A DNA stretch of 64,000 nucleotides from Streptomyces sp. HNM0575 (GCF_012726265.1 NZ_JAASAG010000010.1:186001-250000), one strand, 5' to 3'; shown: positions 33,329 through 42,133, counted from the stretch's first letter. Made by a program: numbers and translations. Notes: generated from the sequence alone by a model not told the origin.

Positions 33329-34402
33329 TCAGGTTGCGGGGAGTAGCACCGTGTAGTCCAGGCCGCTCAGTGAGGCGGCTGTGTCCAGCGCATCGTCGAA
33401 GTGCTCCAAGTCGAAGGCGCGGGCGTTCACCTGGGTCAGATCGACCGTCCCGGCGCGTACGAGCTGCCAGACTTCCAGTGCGGTGGCGGAGTCGAACATG
33501 AACGAGCCGGTCACTGTGAGCTGTTGGCGCTGGATGCGCTGGTAGGGCAGGGCGAGCTCGTGGCGGACGCCCCCGACCAGGACCGCGGTGCCTCGCAGGC
33601 GCAGAGCGTCCAGGCAAGCCAGAGTGGGATCGGTGGTCGGGGTGTGGGCGACGACGTCCAGCAGCAGGTCGGCCCCCGCGTCCGTCTCCCCTCGGATGAC
33701 CTCACCGTCCCGCGCGCGGTCGCCGGTCAGCACCACCGGCCTCACTCGTGAGTCCAGTCCTTCAAGCACGGCCAGGGACTCCCGCCTGCGTCCGGTGGCG
33801 ATCACCTGGGTCGCGCCCCGTGCGAGAGCCGCCAATACAGCCGCTCCCCCGAGATTCCCGGTGGCACCGTTCACGATGACGCTCTGACCGCCGCGCAGGC
33901 CCCCGCGACGCAGGCCGCCGTCCGCGATGGCCAGCGATGCGAGAAAGGGCAGAAGTTCCGGTCGCGTCCACCGGTCCGCCCCGGGAAGGACCGTCACGCA
34001 GGAGGCGGGATAGCACGCCCGCTGGGCGAAGCTGCCGTGCCGCCACCGGTGTTGCATGCGCGCCGACCGTGCGCTGCCGGTGCCGGTCCACCCGATGAGG
34101 ATCTCGTCCGCCGAACCGGCCATCTCCCCCGAGGAATACAGCGAGTTGCACAACACCACCTCGCCCACGCCGACGCCGAACACGTCGTCCGCCACAGCCC
34201 GTACCCGTCCGATGCACGTCGGTCCCGGCACGAGAGGGACCGGCAGGTCGTAACGCAGTTCACCGGTGAGCACCTGGCGGGTGTAGGACGGCACGCGCAC
34301 AGCCACGACGTCGACCAGAACACCGCCCGGCTGCACCTCCCGGTCATCCACATCCTGAACTGCCCACCGTCCACCGACCTGTTCGAGCCATACCCCGCGC
34401 AT
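33329..34402 (-). CDS. MDR-family (zinc-alcohol-dehydrogenase-like) oxidoreductase without zinc ligands
   Basis: The 357-residue protein has an N-terminal GroES-like part and a Rossmann part with NGATGNLGGAAVLAALARG near residue 180 for NAD(P)H. The catalytic-zinc residues of alcohol dehydrogenases are missing: the usual Cys region reads VAVRVPSYTRQVLTG, and no structural four-Cys lobe is seen. It is therefore a zinc-free quinone-reductase-like or enoyl-reductase-like member. The substrate is unknown. The 292-base gap on its right-hand neighbour's side and 34,403-34,700 on the other hold no clear gene. Confidence 0.8.
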   Translation of the reverse strand: MRGVWLEQVGGRWAVQDVDDREVQPGGVLVDVVAVRVPSYTRQVLTGELRYDLPVPLVPGPTCIGRVRAVADDVFGVGVGEVVLCNSLYSSGEMAGSADEILIGWTGTGSARSARMQHRWRHGSFAQRACYPASCVTVLPGADRWTRPELLPFLASLAIADGGLRRGGLRGGQSVIVNGATGNLGGAAVLAALARGATQVIATGRRRESLAVLEGLDSRVRPVVLTGDRARDGEVIRGETDAGADLLLDVVAHTPTTDPTLACLDALRLRGTAVLVGGVRHELALPYQRIQRQQLTVTGSFMFDSATALEVWQLVRAGTVDLTQVNARAFDLEHFDDALDTAASLSGLDYTVLLPAT

Positions 34403-34700
34403 GCCGTCAGCCTACGAACACCTGACTTCACATGCATTCGATAAAGCCCCGAGGCTCAGAGTGCCGAATTCGCCCGTCAGTTGAGAGTTCGGAGCGCTCC
34501 TCCCGGTTAAGGGACCCCCTGCGGCGTCGCTGCGCGATGAGCCCCCGATCCCTCGCTCCGAGCCAGCTCCACAGCTCCACCCCAAACCCGCTGCACCGAC
34601 CTCAGCGCCCAACCCTCCGCATGCCGCGGACGCCGACACGAAAACCCACTGTGCTCGATGGCGATGTAGTCCCCAGCGTCCCCAACTCCCTTCCCTGGGG
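34403..34700. other. Non-coding stretch before the GNAT remnant
   Basis: About 300 bases with no convincing gene on either strand. The part from 34,560 to 34,700 stays open in the GNAT frame but does not look like a GNAT N-terminus (Pro/Arg/Cys-rich), which suggests that the true 5' end of that gene has been lost or replaced. Confidence 0.4.
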
Positions 34701-35096
34701 GTACGCAAGCGTGTTGAGGAACGAGGGCCGAACACGTATCGGGACACGCCGTACGGGATCGAGGTGCGGGACGACGGGACGCTCGTCGGCTTGGTGCGGC
34801 TACGGGACGCTGAGCCGGAGACGGGCTGTGCCGAGCTGGACATCTATCTGGGTGAGGCGGATCGCTGGGGCCGCGGGTACGCCACCGACGCGCTGCGCAC
34901 CATGTGCCGGTACGGGTTCGACAGCATGCGGCTGCACAAGATCTCCCTGACGGTGGTCACGGAGAACCACGCTGCGCACCACATCTACCGGAAGGTCGGC
35001 TTCGTCGAGGAGGGTCGACTGCGGCAGGGGTTCCGCCGGGACGGCCACTGGTACGACCAGTACGCGATGGGGATGCTGAAGGGGGAGCTGCGCTGA
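34701..35096 (+). pseudogene. GNAT acetyltransferase (RimJ/RimL-like), 5'-truncated
   Basis: The frame encodes VRKRVEERGPNTYRDTPYGI and then a good GNAT core: GTLVGLVRLRDAEPETGCAE, the acetyl-CoA loop LGEADRWGRGYATDALRTM, and HHIYRKVGFVEEGRL to the end. Relatives have about 60-70 more residues in front, with the first strand and helices. A GTG at 34764 would give 110 residues. I call it a remnant, but a shortened functional gene is possible. It directly precedes the GrpB gene. Confidence 0.6.
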
Positions 35097-35169
35097 CCAT
35101 CCCCAGGCCGTGCCACACGCGTGCCAGAACGGCCGGCGGACGTTGGGACGATCGGCGCGATGACAGAGG

Positions 35170-35730
35170 ATGGCGAGCAAGTCGATGCCGGAGCCGGACA
35201 GCGTGCACATCGTCGACTACCGGCCTGAGTGGCCGGCGCGGGCCGCCGGCACGATCGGTGCTCTGCACAAGGCGGCGCCCGGGCTGTTCGTGGAGATCGA
35301 GCGCGTCGGCTCCACCGCGGTACCGGGGCTCGCGGCCAAGCCCGTCATCGACCTGATGGCCGCAGTTCACGACCTGGCGGATGCTCGCTCTCGGCAGGCG
35401 GCACTGGCGGCGGTGGACTTCCACCCGCACGACAACGGGATGACCGACCGACTGCTGTACGTACGCACCGAGAGACGCGTCCGCAGCCACATCCTGCACG
35501 TGGTGACGCTTGCGAGTTGGCCCACCCGGAACCAGCGGATCCTCCGGGACTACCTGCGTACTCATCCCGACGACGCAGCCCGGTACGCCCGGCTGAAGCA
35601 GGCGATCGCCGCCGCCGGCACGGCACCGGGCGAGTACACCCAGGCGAAGACCGCCCTCGTGCAGGAACTCACCGACCGTGCTCGCGCACAACTCGGCCTC
35701 CCGCCGGAACCCGTGTGGGAGAAGGGCTGA
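35170..35730 (+). CDS. GrpB family protein (UPF0157), intact copy
   Basis: The 186-residue protein has the GrpB hallmarks VHIVDYRPEWPARAAGTI, IERVGSTAVPGLAAKPVIDL (nucleotidyltransferase-like G-S and D), the RSHILHVV strand and RDYLRTHPDDAARYARLKQ. GrpB proteins resemble minimal nucleotidyltransferases and their function is not settled. The ATG at 35170 is used, with a MPEPDS start 15 bases further in also possible. A second, broken copy lies at 37,864-38,173 with about 95 percent identity over 219 bases by eye. Confidence 0.85.
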   Translation: MASKSMPEPDSVHIVDYRPEWPARAAGTIGALHKAAPGLFVEIERVGSTAVPGLAAKPVIDLMAAVHDLADARSRQAALAAVDFHPHDNGMTDRLLYVRTERRVRSHILHVVTLASWPTRNQRILRDYLRTHPDDAARYARLKQAIAAAGTAPGEYTQAKTALVQELTDRARAQLGLPPEPVWEKG

Positions 35731-36037
35731 CATACGGCGCCGCGGGATGCGCGCCGAGGCCGAAGCCGAAGACGGCGGCCACCGACAGGTCGGAGACGCT
35801 TCCGACTACCTGTGGTTCGACAAACGAACGGAAAGGCCCCTAGCCCCCCATCCAAGATCGAGGCTGGGCAGTGACTTCGCGTGTCACGCTCACATCAGGG
35901 GTTGAGTATGGTGCTCGGTCCGCCGATGTCCGCGAGGTGGGGTGACGCTGCCTGCCCCGGCGCAAGCGGGGAATCCTGGATTTGGTGCGCTGTCAAATCG
36001 CTTCTGCCAGCGAGGAGTTAACCCGTGATCGGAGAAC
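35731..36037. other. Gap with a short hairpin, no gene
   Basis: These 307 bases contain a stem-loop, CCCCGGCGCAAGCGGGG near 35,956-35,972, and nothing that looks coding. A GTG at 36025 opens a seven-codon leader before the next gene. Confidence 0.45.
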
Positions 36038-36856
36038 GTGTTGCCTGAGGTCGACGACGAGAGAGTGCTGGCGGCCGATGCTGACAGCCGAAAGGTGGAC
36101 GGACGGACCAAGGGCCAGCGGATACGCAACAGCGCACTGGCCGCAGTCGGCCTCGGCGTCGCCGTACCGGTGCTGGTTCTGCTGTCCCGGCACAGCATGC
36201 TCGTCATGCTGACCCTCGGCGGCATGCTCATTGGCGCTCTTGCCCCGGAGATCTGGCACCGCGCCAGCGGAGGAGTACGGCTGACCACGGTGAACGTCAC
36301 CGCGCCTCCGGGCACGAACTGGTCGTTCGCCGTCACCCACGACGCCCGCGTGACCGCCCGCCGGATCTACAACCAGCTGGCCCGGCGCATCACGACGCGA
36401 CCGCTTCTGGACGGCACCGGCACGGAGAAGGCGGCGATCAAGTCCCTGAAAGCCGCCTTCGACGCCCTCACGGCCCACCTGGACGAGCAGGCCACGGTCC
36501 CGCCGTCGGCGAAGACCGACGACGTCGAAGCGCTCGTCCTGGAGATCCTCAACACGCACCTGGGCCCGTTCCTGGCTGTCTGGCACCCGCTGGCGGACAA
36601 GCAAGAAGAGTCAGACTCGTGGCCCCTCGCAGGAGAGTTCCGGGCAGAGCTGCGCCGTCTGCAACAGGAACTACGGCCCTATATCGTCGCGCTCGGTGAC
36701 GTCGGCCTGGTGCGCGACCCGGAGCGCGTCTACAGCCACCAGCCCCGCTTCCTGCCACCGCGCCTCACCGAAGACGGCCGCCTCGTCGTCACGCTCCCCG
36801 CCGACTTGCCCGGCCCGACCGCCACATCGGAGAACCAGAGCAATGAGGAGCAGTAA
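36038..36856 (+). CDS. Unknown two-helix membrane protein with helical cytoplasmic domain
   Basis: The 272-residue protein has a charged N-terminus of about 30 residues and two adjacent hydrophobic segments (AVGLGVAVPVLVLLS about 36-50 and MLVMLTLGGMLIGALA about 54-69). A long soluble domain with an apparent helical bundle follows, containing DALTAHLDEQATVPP, ILNTHLGPFLAVWHPLADK and AELRRLQQELRPYIVALGD. I recognise no named family. The GTG at 36038 has GGAG just upstream. It faces the membrane-anchored receiver gene at 37171-37809 and lies between the two GrpB copies. A role in signalling or defence is only a guess from the context. Confidence 0.6.
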   Translation: MLPEVDDERVLAADADSRKVDGRTKGQRIRNSALAAVGLGVAVPVLVLLSRHSMLVMLTLGGMLIGALAPEIWHRASGGVRLTTVNVTAPPGTNWSFAVTHDARVTARRIYNQLARRITTRPLLDGTGTEKAAIKSLKAAFDALTAHLDEQATVPPSAKTDDVEALVLEILNTHLGPFLAVWHPLADKQEESDSWPLAGEFRAELRRLQQELRPYIVALGDVGLVRDPERVYSHQPRFLPPRLTEDGRLVVTLPADLPGPTATSENQSNEEQ

Positions 36857-37170
36857 ATACGCACTTCCATGTCACGGGGCATGCCGGTGATCTGGCGCAG
36901 GGATCAGGTTTACGTGCTCCCAAACCGGTGCCTCTACCAGGGACGGCCCGATCACCGTTCAGCTGCGTGTCACCTGCCACGGCGAGCACAGGAAGCCATG
37001 GACCCTCACACCGGAGATACGGCCGCCGCCTCAACCGCAGTTCGCTTGGATCTGACAACGGAACGTGCCACGTGTCAGCACGGCACAAGTCCTGACGACC
37101 GCGCATCACTTCTTCGACTTCTGATCACATTGCTGCCGGCCTTGGCTCGCCCATGGAGATTCCGCCGGCC
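36857..37170. other. Gap between the two unknown genes of the inter-GrpB segment
   Basis: About 314 bases between convergent genes. A plus-strand frame from about 36,869 is open but shows no recognisable motif, no good ribosome site and poor codon use, so I do not call a gene. No clean terminator hairpin is visible. Confidence 0.4.
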
Positions 37171-37809
37171 TCACACTTGCGGTGCACCGAATCTGGCCCG
37201 CTCCATGAGGTCGATCACGTAGTGCACGATCTCCACCGGCTTGGTGGTTGCAGCGAAAATACGGTGGTCGACGCCGAGTTCGGGATTGAAGTTCACTGAG
37301 TGGATCAGGACGGGAAGGCCGATGACCATGCTCTCCAATTCGCGCAACATGCTGATGCCCGCCTGAGGATCTCCATGCCGATCTATGTCGCTGATGATGA
37401 GGTCGTAGGAGCCATGGCCGAGTGCCAGTTTTGCCTCATTGGTCGAGTGCACTGTGTCCACGCGCATTTCCATGGACCGGAAGAGCCTGATCAGGGCGCC
37501 GTTTTTCTCCGGGTGGTCGTCGACCCAGAGGATTTTCCCGCCGCTCAGTGTGTCGGCCGCATGCTCCAGCCTGCCGAGGACTCCACGCCTGGCAGCCGAC
37601 GTCACAGTGATATCGCTCTCCTCGGCAACTTGGTCGATCAGTCGCCCTGCGATCTCGATCTCAACTCCGAGGGTCCGGAGCGCGGTAACCCGAGGAACCA
37701 GGCTTTGGACGATCGTCCCCCGCAACGACAGGTAGACGACGGTGGCGAAGGCTACCCATAAGAGGCTGGGCAACGTGTCAATCAACTTGACCCATATCCC
37801 TTCCGGCAC
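37171..37809 (-). CDS. Membrane-anchored receiver-domain (REC-like) protein
   Basis: About 212 residues from the GTG at 37809; a TTG at 37785 is also possible and no start has a good ribosome site. An N-terminal membrane helix (PSLLWVAFATVVYLSL) is followed by a helical linker and a receiver domain with all key residues: ILWVDDHP (acidic pair), LIISDIDRHGD (phospho-acceptor Asp), LIHSVN (Ser/Thr position) and ATTKPVE (Lys). No output domain follows, so it may be a phospho-receiver acting through protein contact at the membrane. No histidine kinase is nearby. It is convergent with the unknown membrane protein. Confidence 0.65.
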   Translation of the reverse strand: MPEGIWVKLIDTLPSLLWVAFATVVYLSLRGTIVQSLVPRVTALRTLGVEIEIAGRLIDQVAEESDITVTSAARRGVLGRLEHAADTLSGGKILWVDDHPEKNGALIRLFRSMEMRVDTVHSTNEAKLALGHGSYDLIISDIDRHGDPQAGISMLRELESMVIGLPVLIHSVNFNPELGVDHRIFAATTKPVEIVHYVIDLMERARFGAPQV

Positions 37810-37863
37810 TCGACCATGATCAGGCCTACGGAGTGAAGCTGTACAGCTTCGCCGGCAGAACAA

Positions 37864-38173
37864 CGGACGTCGGGACGATCGCCGCGATGACAGAGGACGG
37901 CGATCATGTCGATGCCGGACAGCGTGCACATCGTCGACTACCGACCTGAGCGGGCTTGCGAGTTGGCCCACCCGGAACCAGCGGATCCTCCGGGACTACC
38001 TGCTTGCTCATCCCGACGACGCGGCCCGGTACGCGCGACTGAAGCGGGCGATCGCCGCCGCCGGCACGGCACCGGGCGAGTACACCCAGGCGAAGACCGC
38101 CCTGGTGCAGGAACTCACCGATCGTGCTCGCGCACAACTCGGTCTCCCGCTGGAACCCGTGTGGGAGAAGGGC
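37864..38173 (+). pseudogene. GrpB family gene, second copy with internal deletion and frameshift
   Basis: Bases 37,864-37,950 match the start of the intact GrpB gene and its leader (35,138-35,229). After four extra bases, 37,955-38,173 match its last 219 bases (35,509-35,727) with about ten differences. The 279 bases in between are gone. The net loss is not a multiple of three, so after VDYRPER the frame changes and the protein is destroyed. The right end of the similarity marks a likely border of the accessory segment. The rest of 37,810-38,318 is non-coding. Confidence 0.85.
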
Positions 38174-38318
38174 CACATGTGGACGCGCAGCCATGGGAGT
38201 TGACCGCTGCCGGTTCGGTAGGGCGGCGCGGGGTGCGGCAACGGCCGTGACTGTCGCTCGCTGAGACCGGCCTCCGGCTACCTTGCGGAGACCCCGGGCC
38301 GTACGCGGCGACCAGCGC

Positions 38319-39143
38319 TCACGGTGCCGTGAAGAGGTTCGGGAAGCGGGGGGCGAGCCAGGGCTTGCGGCCCCATGTGAGGACGTGGCCCCTTGCCATG
38401 GCGGCCCAGGGGCCGCGGCGGCCGAGTGCCATGAGGAGGAAGTCGACCGGCTCGGTGAGGATGGTGCAGTCCGGGCGGCTCGGCGGGCGGGGGCTCGCGT
38501 CCATCGCGCCGTCGGTGAGGGTGACGCCGAAGCGGGCGCCGCCCCACAGACGGATGGTGTAGCGGGCGGTCATCCCGGTGGTGACGGCGGGGTTCGTGAC
38601 ACGGGGCATGGCCGCGATCAGGAACGGCAGTGTCAGCTCGACCCGGGCGCGGTTGATCATGTGCGGACGGCCCAGTGCGCGGGCCAGGTCGTAGCCGTGG
38701 CCGAGCATGTGCGTGAGCAGATACGGGCCCAGTTCGGGCCGGCCCATCGGCCCCAGCGGGGTGAACAACGGGGCGTCCTCGCCCGCGGGTTGTGCCACCG
38801 CGTCGAGGAACGCGTCGGCCTGTTCCACGATCATCCCGGCCAGCGGTACCGCTCCGCGCTCCTCGAATTCGGCGAGAGCGCGTTCGTTGGCCGCGGCCAG
38901 GCTCTGCGCCGTGCCGTCTCCGTGGACGGGCTTCTGCCCCGCCGCGATGTCGGCGATCAGCTTGTTCGCCTGTGCCAGGTGCGCTGCCGCCTCCCCGACG
39001 GTCCACTCGGACGCCGGCACCGGGATGCTGGTGTCGTCGGTGCCGCGCAGCAGTGCGGCGATCTCCTCGGCCGTATCGCGTATGGCATCGCCGAGCCCCT
39101 CGGGCAGAGCGCCCCGTGCCTCCTGACCCGCCACTGAATCCAT
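38319..39143 (-). CDS. Maleylpyruvate isomerase-like (MDMPI/DinB) protein
   Basis: The 274-residue protein has a DinB/MDMPI four-helix N-domain, with VPASEWTVGEAAAHLAQANK near residue 45 and the metal-type histidines THMLGHGYDLARALG near 150. The C-terminal SCP2-like half includes RYTIRLWGGARFGVTLTDG and CTILTEPVDFLLMALGRR. Mycothiol-dependent maleylpyruvate isomerases share this layout, but many members have other or unknown thiol-transferase roles. ATG 39143 gives the normal length. It is separated from the ABC transporter gene by 226 bases with no gene. Confidence 0.8.
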   Translation of the reverse strand: MDSVAGQEARGALPEGLGDAIRDTAEEIAALLRGTDDTSIPVPASEWTVGEAAAHLAQANKLIADIAAGQKPVHGDGTAQSLAAANERALAEFEERGAVPLAGMIVEQADAFLDAVAQPAGEDAPLFTPLGPMGRPELGPYLLTHMLGHGYDLARALGRPHMINRARVELTLPFLIAAMPRVTNPAVTTGMTARYTIRLWGGARFGVTLTDGAMDASPRPPSRPDCTILTEPVDFLLMALGRRGPWAAMARGHVLTWGRKPWLAPRFPNLFTAP

Positions 39144-39369
39144 GCCGCTCGCTCCTCGGCTGCGTATCCGCAGCACATCGTGCGGTCTGCCTGCGGACCG
39201 CCTCTTGATCGCTCGTGTACGGAACCAGGCGGCGTCTGCTGGGACAAGGGGTTGAGCACCGTGGATCGGGCGGTCGTGTCGGACGAGGCGTGTCCGACGG
39301 GTCGTACGGGCCGCCGTCCGCACGCGGTGCCGGTTCCGGTGCCGGTGCCGGAAGGCCACGCATCACGCG

Positions 39370-41250
39370 TCAGGTCATGTGCCGGTAGCGCCATACCGAG
39401 AGCGGGACGAATACGGCGAGGATGCCCGCGATCCATGCGGCCGCGCCGCCGAGGGTGGGAGGCACGCCGGGGACGAGCGCCAGCGAGCGCGCCGCGTCGG
39501 CGGTCAGGGTCACCGGGCTCACGTTCGCGAACGCTTCCAGCCAGTTCGGCATGCTCGACACCGGGACGAACACCGAGCTGGCGAACACGAGCGGGAAGAG
39601 GATCACGAAGCCGGCCGACTGGGCCGCCTCGGCGCTCCGTACCATCAGCGCGACGAAGGCGAAGATCCAGCTCAGCGCGAGGCCGAAGGCGCTGACGAGA
39701 ACGATGGAGCCGAGGGCCGGTACGACACCGGCCTGGAAGCGGAAGCCGATGATGTAGCCGACGAGGATCATCAGCCCGACGATCAGGACGTTGCGGAGCA
39801 GGTCGGCGGAGGTACGCCCGACGAGCACCGCGGACCGGGCGATCGGCATGGTGCGGAACCGGTCGATCACGCCGAGCTTCAGGTCGTCGGACAGGCCGAG
39901 TGCCGTCATGCTCGCCCGGAATGTCACCGACTGAACGAGGATTCCGGGCAGCAGGTAGTCGATGTACGTGACGCCGCGGGGCAGCGACGGGCTGATCGCG
40001 CCGCCGAACACGAACGCGAACAGCAGCACGAAGCTGATCGGCTGGATCGTCGAGAAGACCAGCAGATCCGGCTGGCGGATGAAGTGGCGCAGGTTGCGCG
40101 TACTGACCACCCGTGCGTCGGCGACGGCGGCACGGACCTTCGCCGGCGTGAGCCGCCTCCACCGGGGTGGCCGCGTCTCGGCCGTGGCCCGGGCCGCCCG
40201 GGTGCCGGCGGCCGGGGCCTCGATGCCCGGTCCCTCGTGCGTAGTGGTTTCCGCGGCGGCTTCCGACGCGGCTTCGGGAGCGGCTTCCGACGCGGCTTCG
40301 TCCTCGCTCGGCGGCGCGCCCGTCAGCTGGAGAAAGGCGTCTTCGAGGGTCGGGCGGCGGAGGCTGAGGTCGCTCACCGCGACCTCAGCCCTGCGCAGGG
40401 CCGAAGCCGCCCTCTCGATCATCTCGAGGCCGTCATGGGGCGCGGGAAGTGTCAGCCGGCCGGGCTGATCTCCCGGTTCGGGCTCGCCGCAGCCGATGCC
40501 GACCAGCGCGGACCGTGCTCTGTCGCGTTCCCCGACGGCGACGAGTTCGACCTCCAGGAGCTTGCCGCCGATCCGGTCCTTGAGCTCGTCCCCGGTGCCC
40601 TGTGCGATCACGCGCCCGTTGTCGATCACGGCGATCCGGTCGGCGAGCTGGTCCGCCTCCTCCAGGTACTGGGTGGTGAGCAGGAGCGTCGTCCCCTCGC
40701 CCGCCAGCTCGCGCACGACCGACCAGATCTCGTTGCGGCTGCGCGGGTCGAGTCCGGTCGTCGGCTCGTCGAGGAACAGCACGCGCGGGCGGGTCAGCAG
40801 GCTCGACGCGAGGTCGAGACGTCGCCGCATGCCGCCCGAGTATGTGCCGACCAGGCGGTCGCCGGAGTCGGCCAGGTCGAAGCGCTCCAGCAGCTCGCCC
40901 GCCCGGCGGCGGGCGGCCACGGCCGGGAGGTCGAAGAGACGCCCGAACATCTGGAGGTTCTCCCGGCCGGTGAGCATCTCGTCGACGGCCGCGAACTGGC
41001 CGGTCAGCCCGAGGAGTTCGCGTACGCCTGCGGGATCGCCGACGACGTCGCGGCCGAAGATCCTCACGCTTCCGGCGTCCGGAGCGAGCAGGGTGGCGAG
41101 CACCCGTACCAGGGTCGTCTTGCCGGCGCCGTTCGGCCCGAGCAGTCCGAAGACGCCGGCCTCCTCGACGTTCAGATCGACGCCGGCGAGCGCCGTGGTC
41201 GTTCGGAAGCGCTTGACGAGGCCCTCGACATGGATGGCGGAACCAGGCAT
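39370..41250 (-). CDS. Fused DrrA-DrrB type ABC exporter (ATPase plus permease in one chain)
   Basis: The 626-residue protein begins with a DrrA-like ATPase domain: LLGPNGAGKTTLVRVLATLL near residue 38, signature YSGGMRRRLDLASSL, Walker B VLFLDEPTTGLDPRSR, and the DrrA-type C-terminal part up to about 310. A linker of about 60 residues rich in Ala and Glu (SEAAPEAASEAAAETTT) follows. An ABC-2 permease domain comes last, with six membrane helices and the DrrB-like RFRTMPIARSAVLVGRTSAD. Normally DrrA and DrrB are separate genes. The family exports hydrophobic drugs such as anthracyclines. CGGAGAG lies before the ATG. No biosynthesis genes are adjacent, so the substrate is unknown. Confidence 0.92.
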   Translation of the reverse strand: MPGSAIHVEGLVKRFRTTTALAGVDLNVEEAGVFGLLGPNGAGKTTLVRVLATLLAPDAGSVRIFGRDVVGDPAGVRELLGLTGQFAAVDEMLTGRENLQMFGRLFDLPAVAARRRAGELLERFDLADSGDRLVGTYSGGMRRRLDLASSLLTRPRVLFLDEPTTGLDPRSRNEIWSVVRELAGEGTTLLLTTQYLEEADQLADRIAVIDNGRVIAQGTGDELKDRIGGKLLEVELVAVGERDRARSALVGIGCGEPEPGDQPGRLTLPAPHDGLEMIERAASALRRAEVAVSDLSLRRPTLEDAFLQLTGAPPSEDEAASEAAPEAASEAAAETTTHEGPGIEAPAAGTRAARATAETRPPRWRRLTPAKVRAAVADARVVSTRNLRHFIRQPDLLVFSTIQPISFVLLFAFVFGGAISPSLPRGVTYIDYLLPGILVQSVTFRASMTALGLSDDLKLGVIDRFRTMPIARSAVLVGRTSADLLRNVLIVGLMILVGYIIGFRFQAGVVPALGSIVLVSAFGLALSWIFAFVALMVRSAEAAQSAGFVILFPLVFASSVFVPVSSMPNWLEAFANVSPVTLTADAARSLALVPGVPPTLGGAAAWIAGILAVFVPLSVWRYRHMT

Positions 41251-41566
41251 CGCTCACTCTCCGAAAGGCGCGCTCTATGAGACCGATTGCGTCGTCCGCA
41301 CGCGCTCAAGTGCTTCGTCGGGAGACTTACGCGCCTGTCGGCGGATCCCATCGAGCGCTTGGTTCAGCTTGCCCTTTCGTTTCCGGGGTGGCCGGTTACG
41401 CGGCGGCGTGCCGCGGTGAGCGGGGAGGCGTGCCCCGGTGAGCGGGGAGGCGCTGCGGCCGGTGAGCATGACGAGCCGGCAGCGGCCGTACGTGCGATGG
41501 GCGCGGGCGGGTGCGGGCGGGTGCGGGCGGGGACGCCGCGCTACCGGACCGCGCTACCGGGCCGCG
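41251..41566. other. Gap upstream of the fused exporter gene
   Basis: About 316 bases. A minus-strand frame (41,275-41,469, ending in the charged stretch KLNQALDGIRRQARKSPDEA) is possible but unfamiliar and not claimed. GGTGAGCGGGGAGGCG is directly repeated at about 41,415-41,452, and GCGGGCGGGT units repeat near 41,505-41,535. Nothing else was found. Confidence 0.4.
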
Positions 41567-42133
41567 CTATCGGGGGTTGTCCCGCAGCCAGGTCAGCACC
41601 TGCCCGGCGTGTTCGTCCGGCGGGAAGACCGGATAGAAGGCGTGCTCGATCCGGGCGTCGCGGATGATCAGCGTCAGCCGCGTGTAGAGCGTCGTTCCCT
41701 CCACCTCGAAGGTGGGCAGGTCCAACTCCTGGGCCAGGCTCCGTTCCGGGTCGGAGAGCATCCGGAACGGCAGGCGGAGCCGGTCGACGACCTCGCGCTG
41801 GTAGCCGGTGTCCTGGCTGGAGAGGCCGAACACCCGCGCCGCTCCGGCGGAGAGCAGCTCCTGGTGGTGGTCGCGGAAGCCGCACGCCTCGGGTGTGCAG
41901 CCGCGCGCTCCGGGGATCGCGTCCCACCCCCGGGGCAGGTCGGTGCCCGGGCGGCCGGTGAGCGGATAGACGTAGAGCACGGTCCGGCCGGTGCCCAGCG
42001 CGTCCAGGCGGACCGTCTTCCCGTCGGTGGTCTCCAGTGCCAGCGGCGGCACGGCCGTTCCCGGCAGGTGATCGGCGGCGCCGTCGTCCTCGGGTACGGG
42101 CAGGTCGGGCGGCAGGCTCATGTAGTCGCTCAT
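41567..42133 (-). CDS. Peroxiredoxin, AhpC/TSA (BCP-like) family
   Basis: The 188-residue thioredoxin-fold protein has TGRTVLYVYPLTGRPG, then GARGCTPEACGFRDH near residue 77-90. The two Cys in CTPEAC have the spacing of an atypical 2-Cys BCP peroxiredoxin (peroxidatic Cys with TPE context). AARVFGLSSQDTGYQREV and the C-terminal HAGQVLTWLRDN are also family-typical. It would reduce peroxides with thioredoxin or mycoredoxin help. A start at ATG 42133 is used. It ends the left half of the region; the exporter gene lies beyond it in the same direction. Confidence 0.85.
   Translation of the reverse strand: MSDYMSLPPDLPVPEDDGAADHLPGTAVPPLALETTDGKTVRLDALGTGRTVLYVYPLTGRPGTDLPRGWDAIPGARGCTPEACGFRDHHQELLSAGAARVFGLSSQDTGYQREVVDRLRLPFRMLSDPERSLAQELDLPTFEVEGTTLYTRLTLIIRDARIEHAFYPVFPPDEHAGQVLTWLRDNPR

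Noticed and set aside
35951-35979. CTGCCCCGGCGCAAGCGGGG looks like a type I-E CRISPR repeat.
   Set aside because: There is a single copy with no spacers and no cas genes; it is better read as a small hairpin.
31913-41566. Searched for an integrase gene and a repeat of the tRNA-Pro 3' end (attR).
   Set aside because: Neither was found by reading; the island call rests on gene content and the GrpB duplication only.
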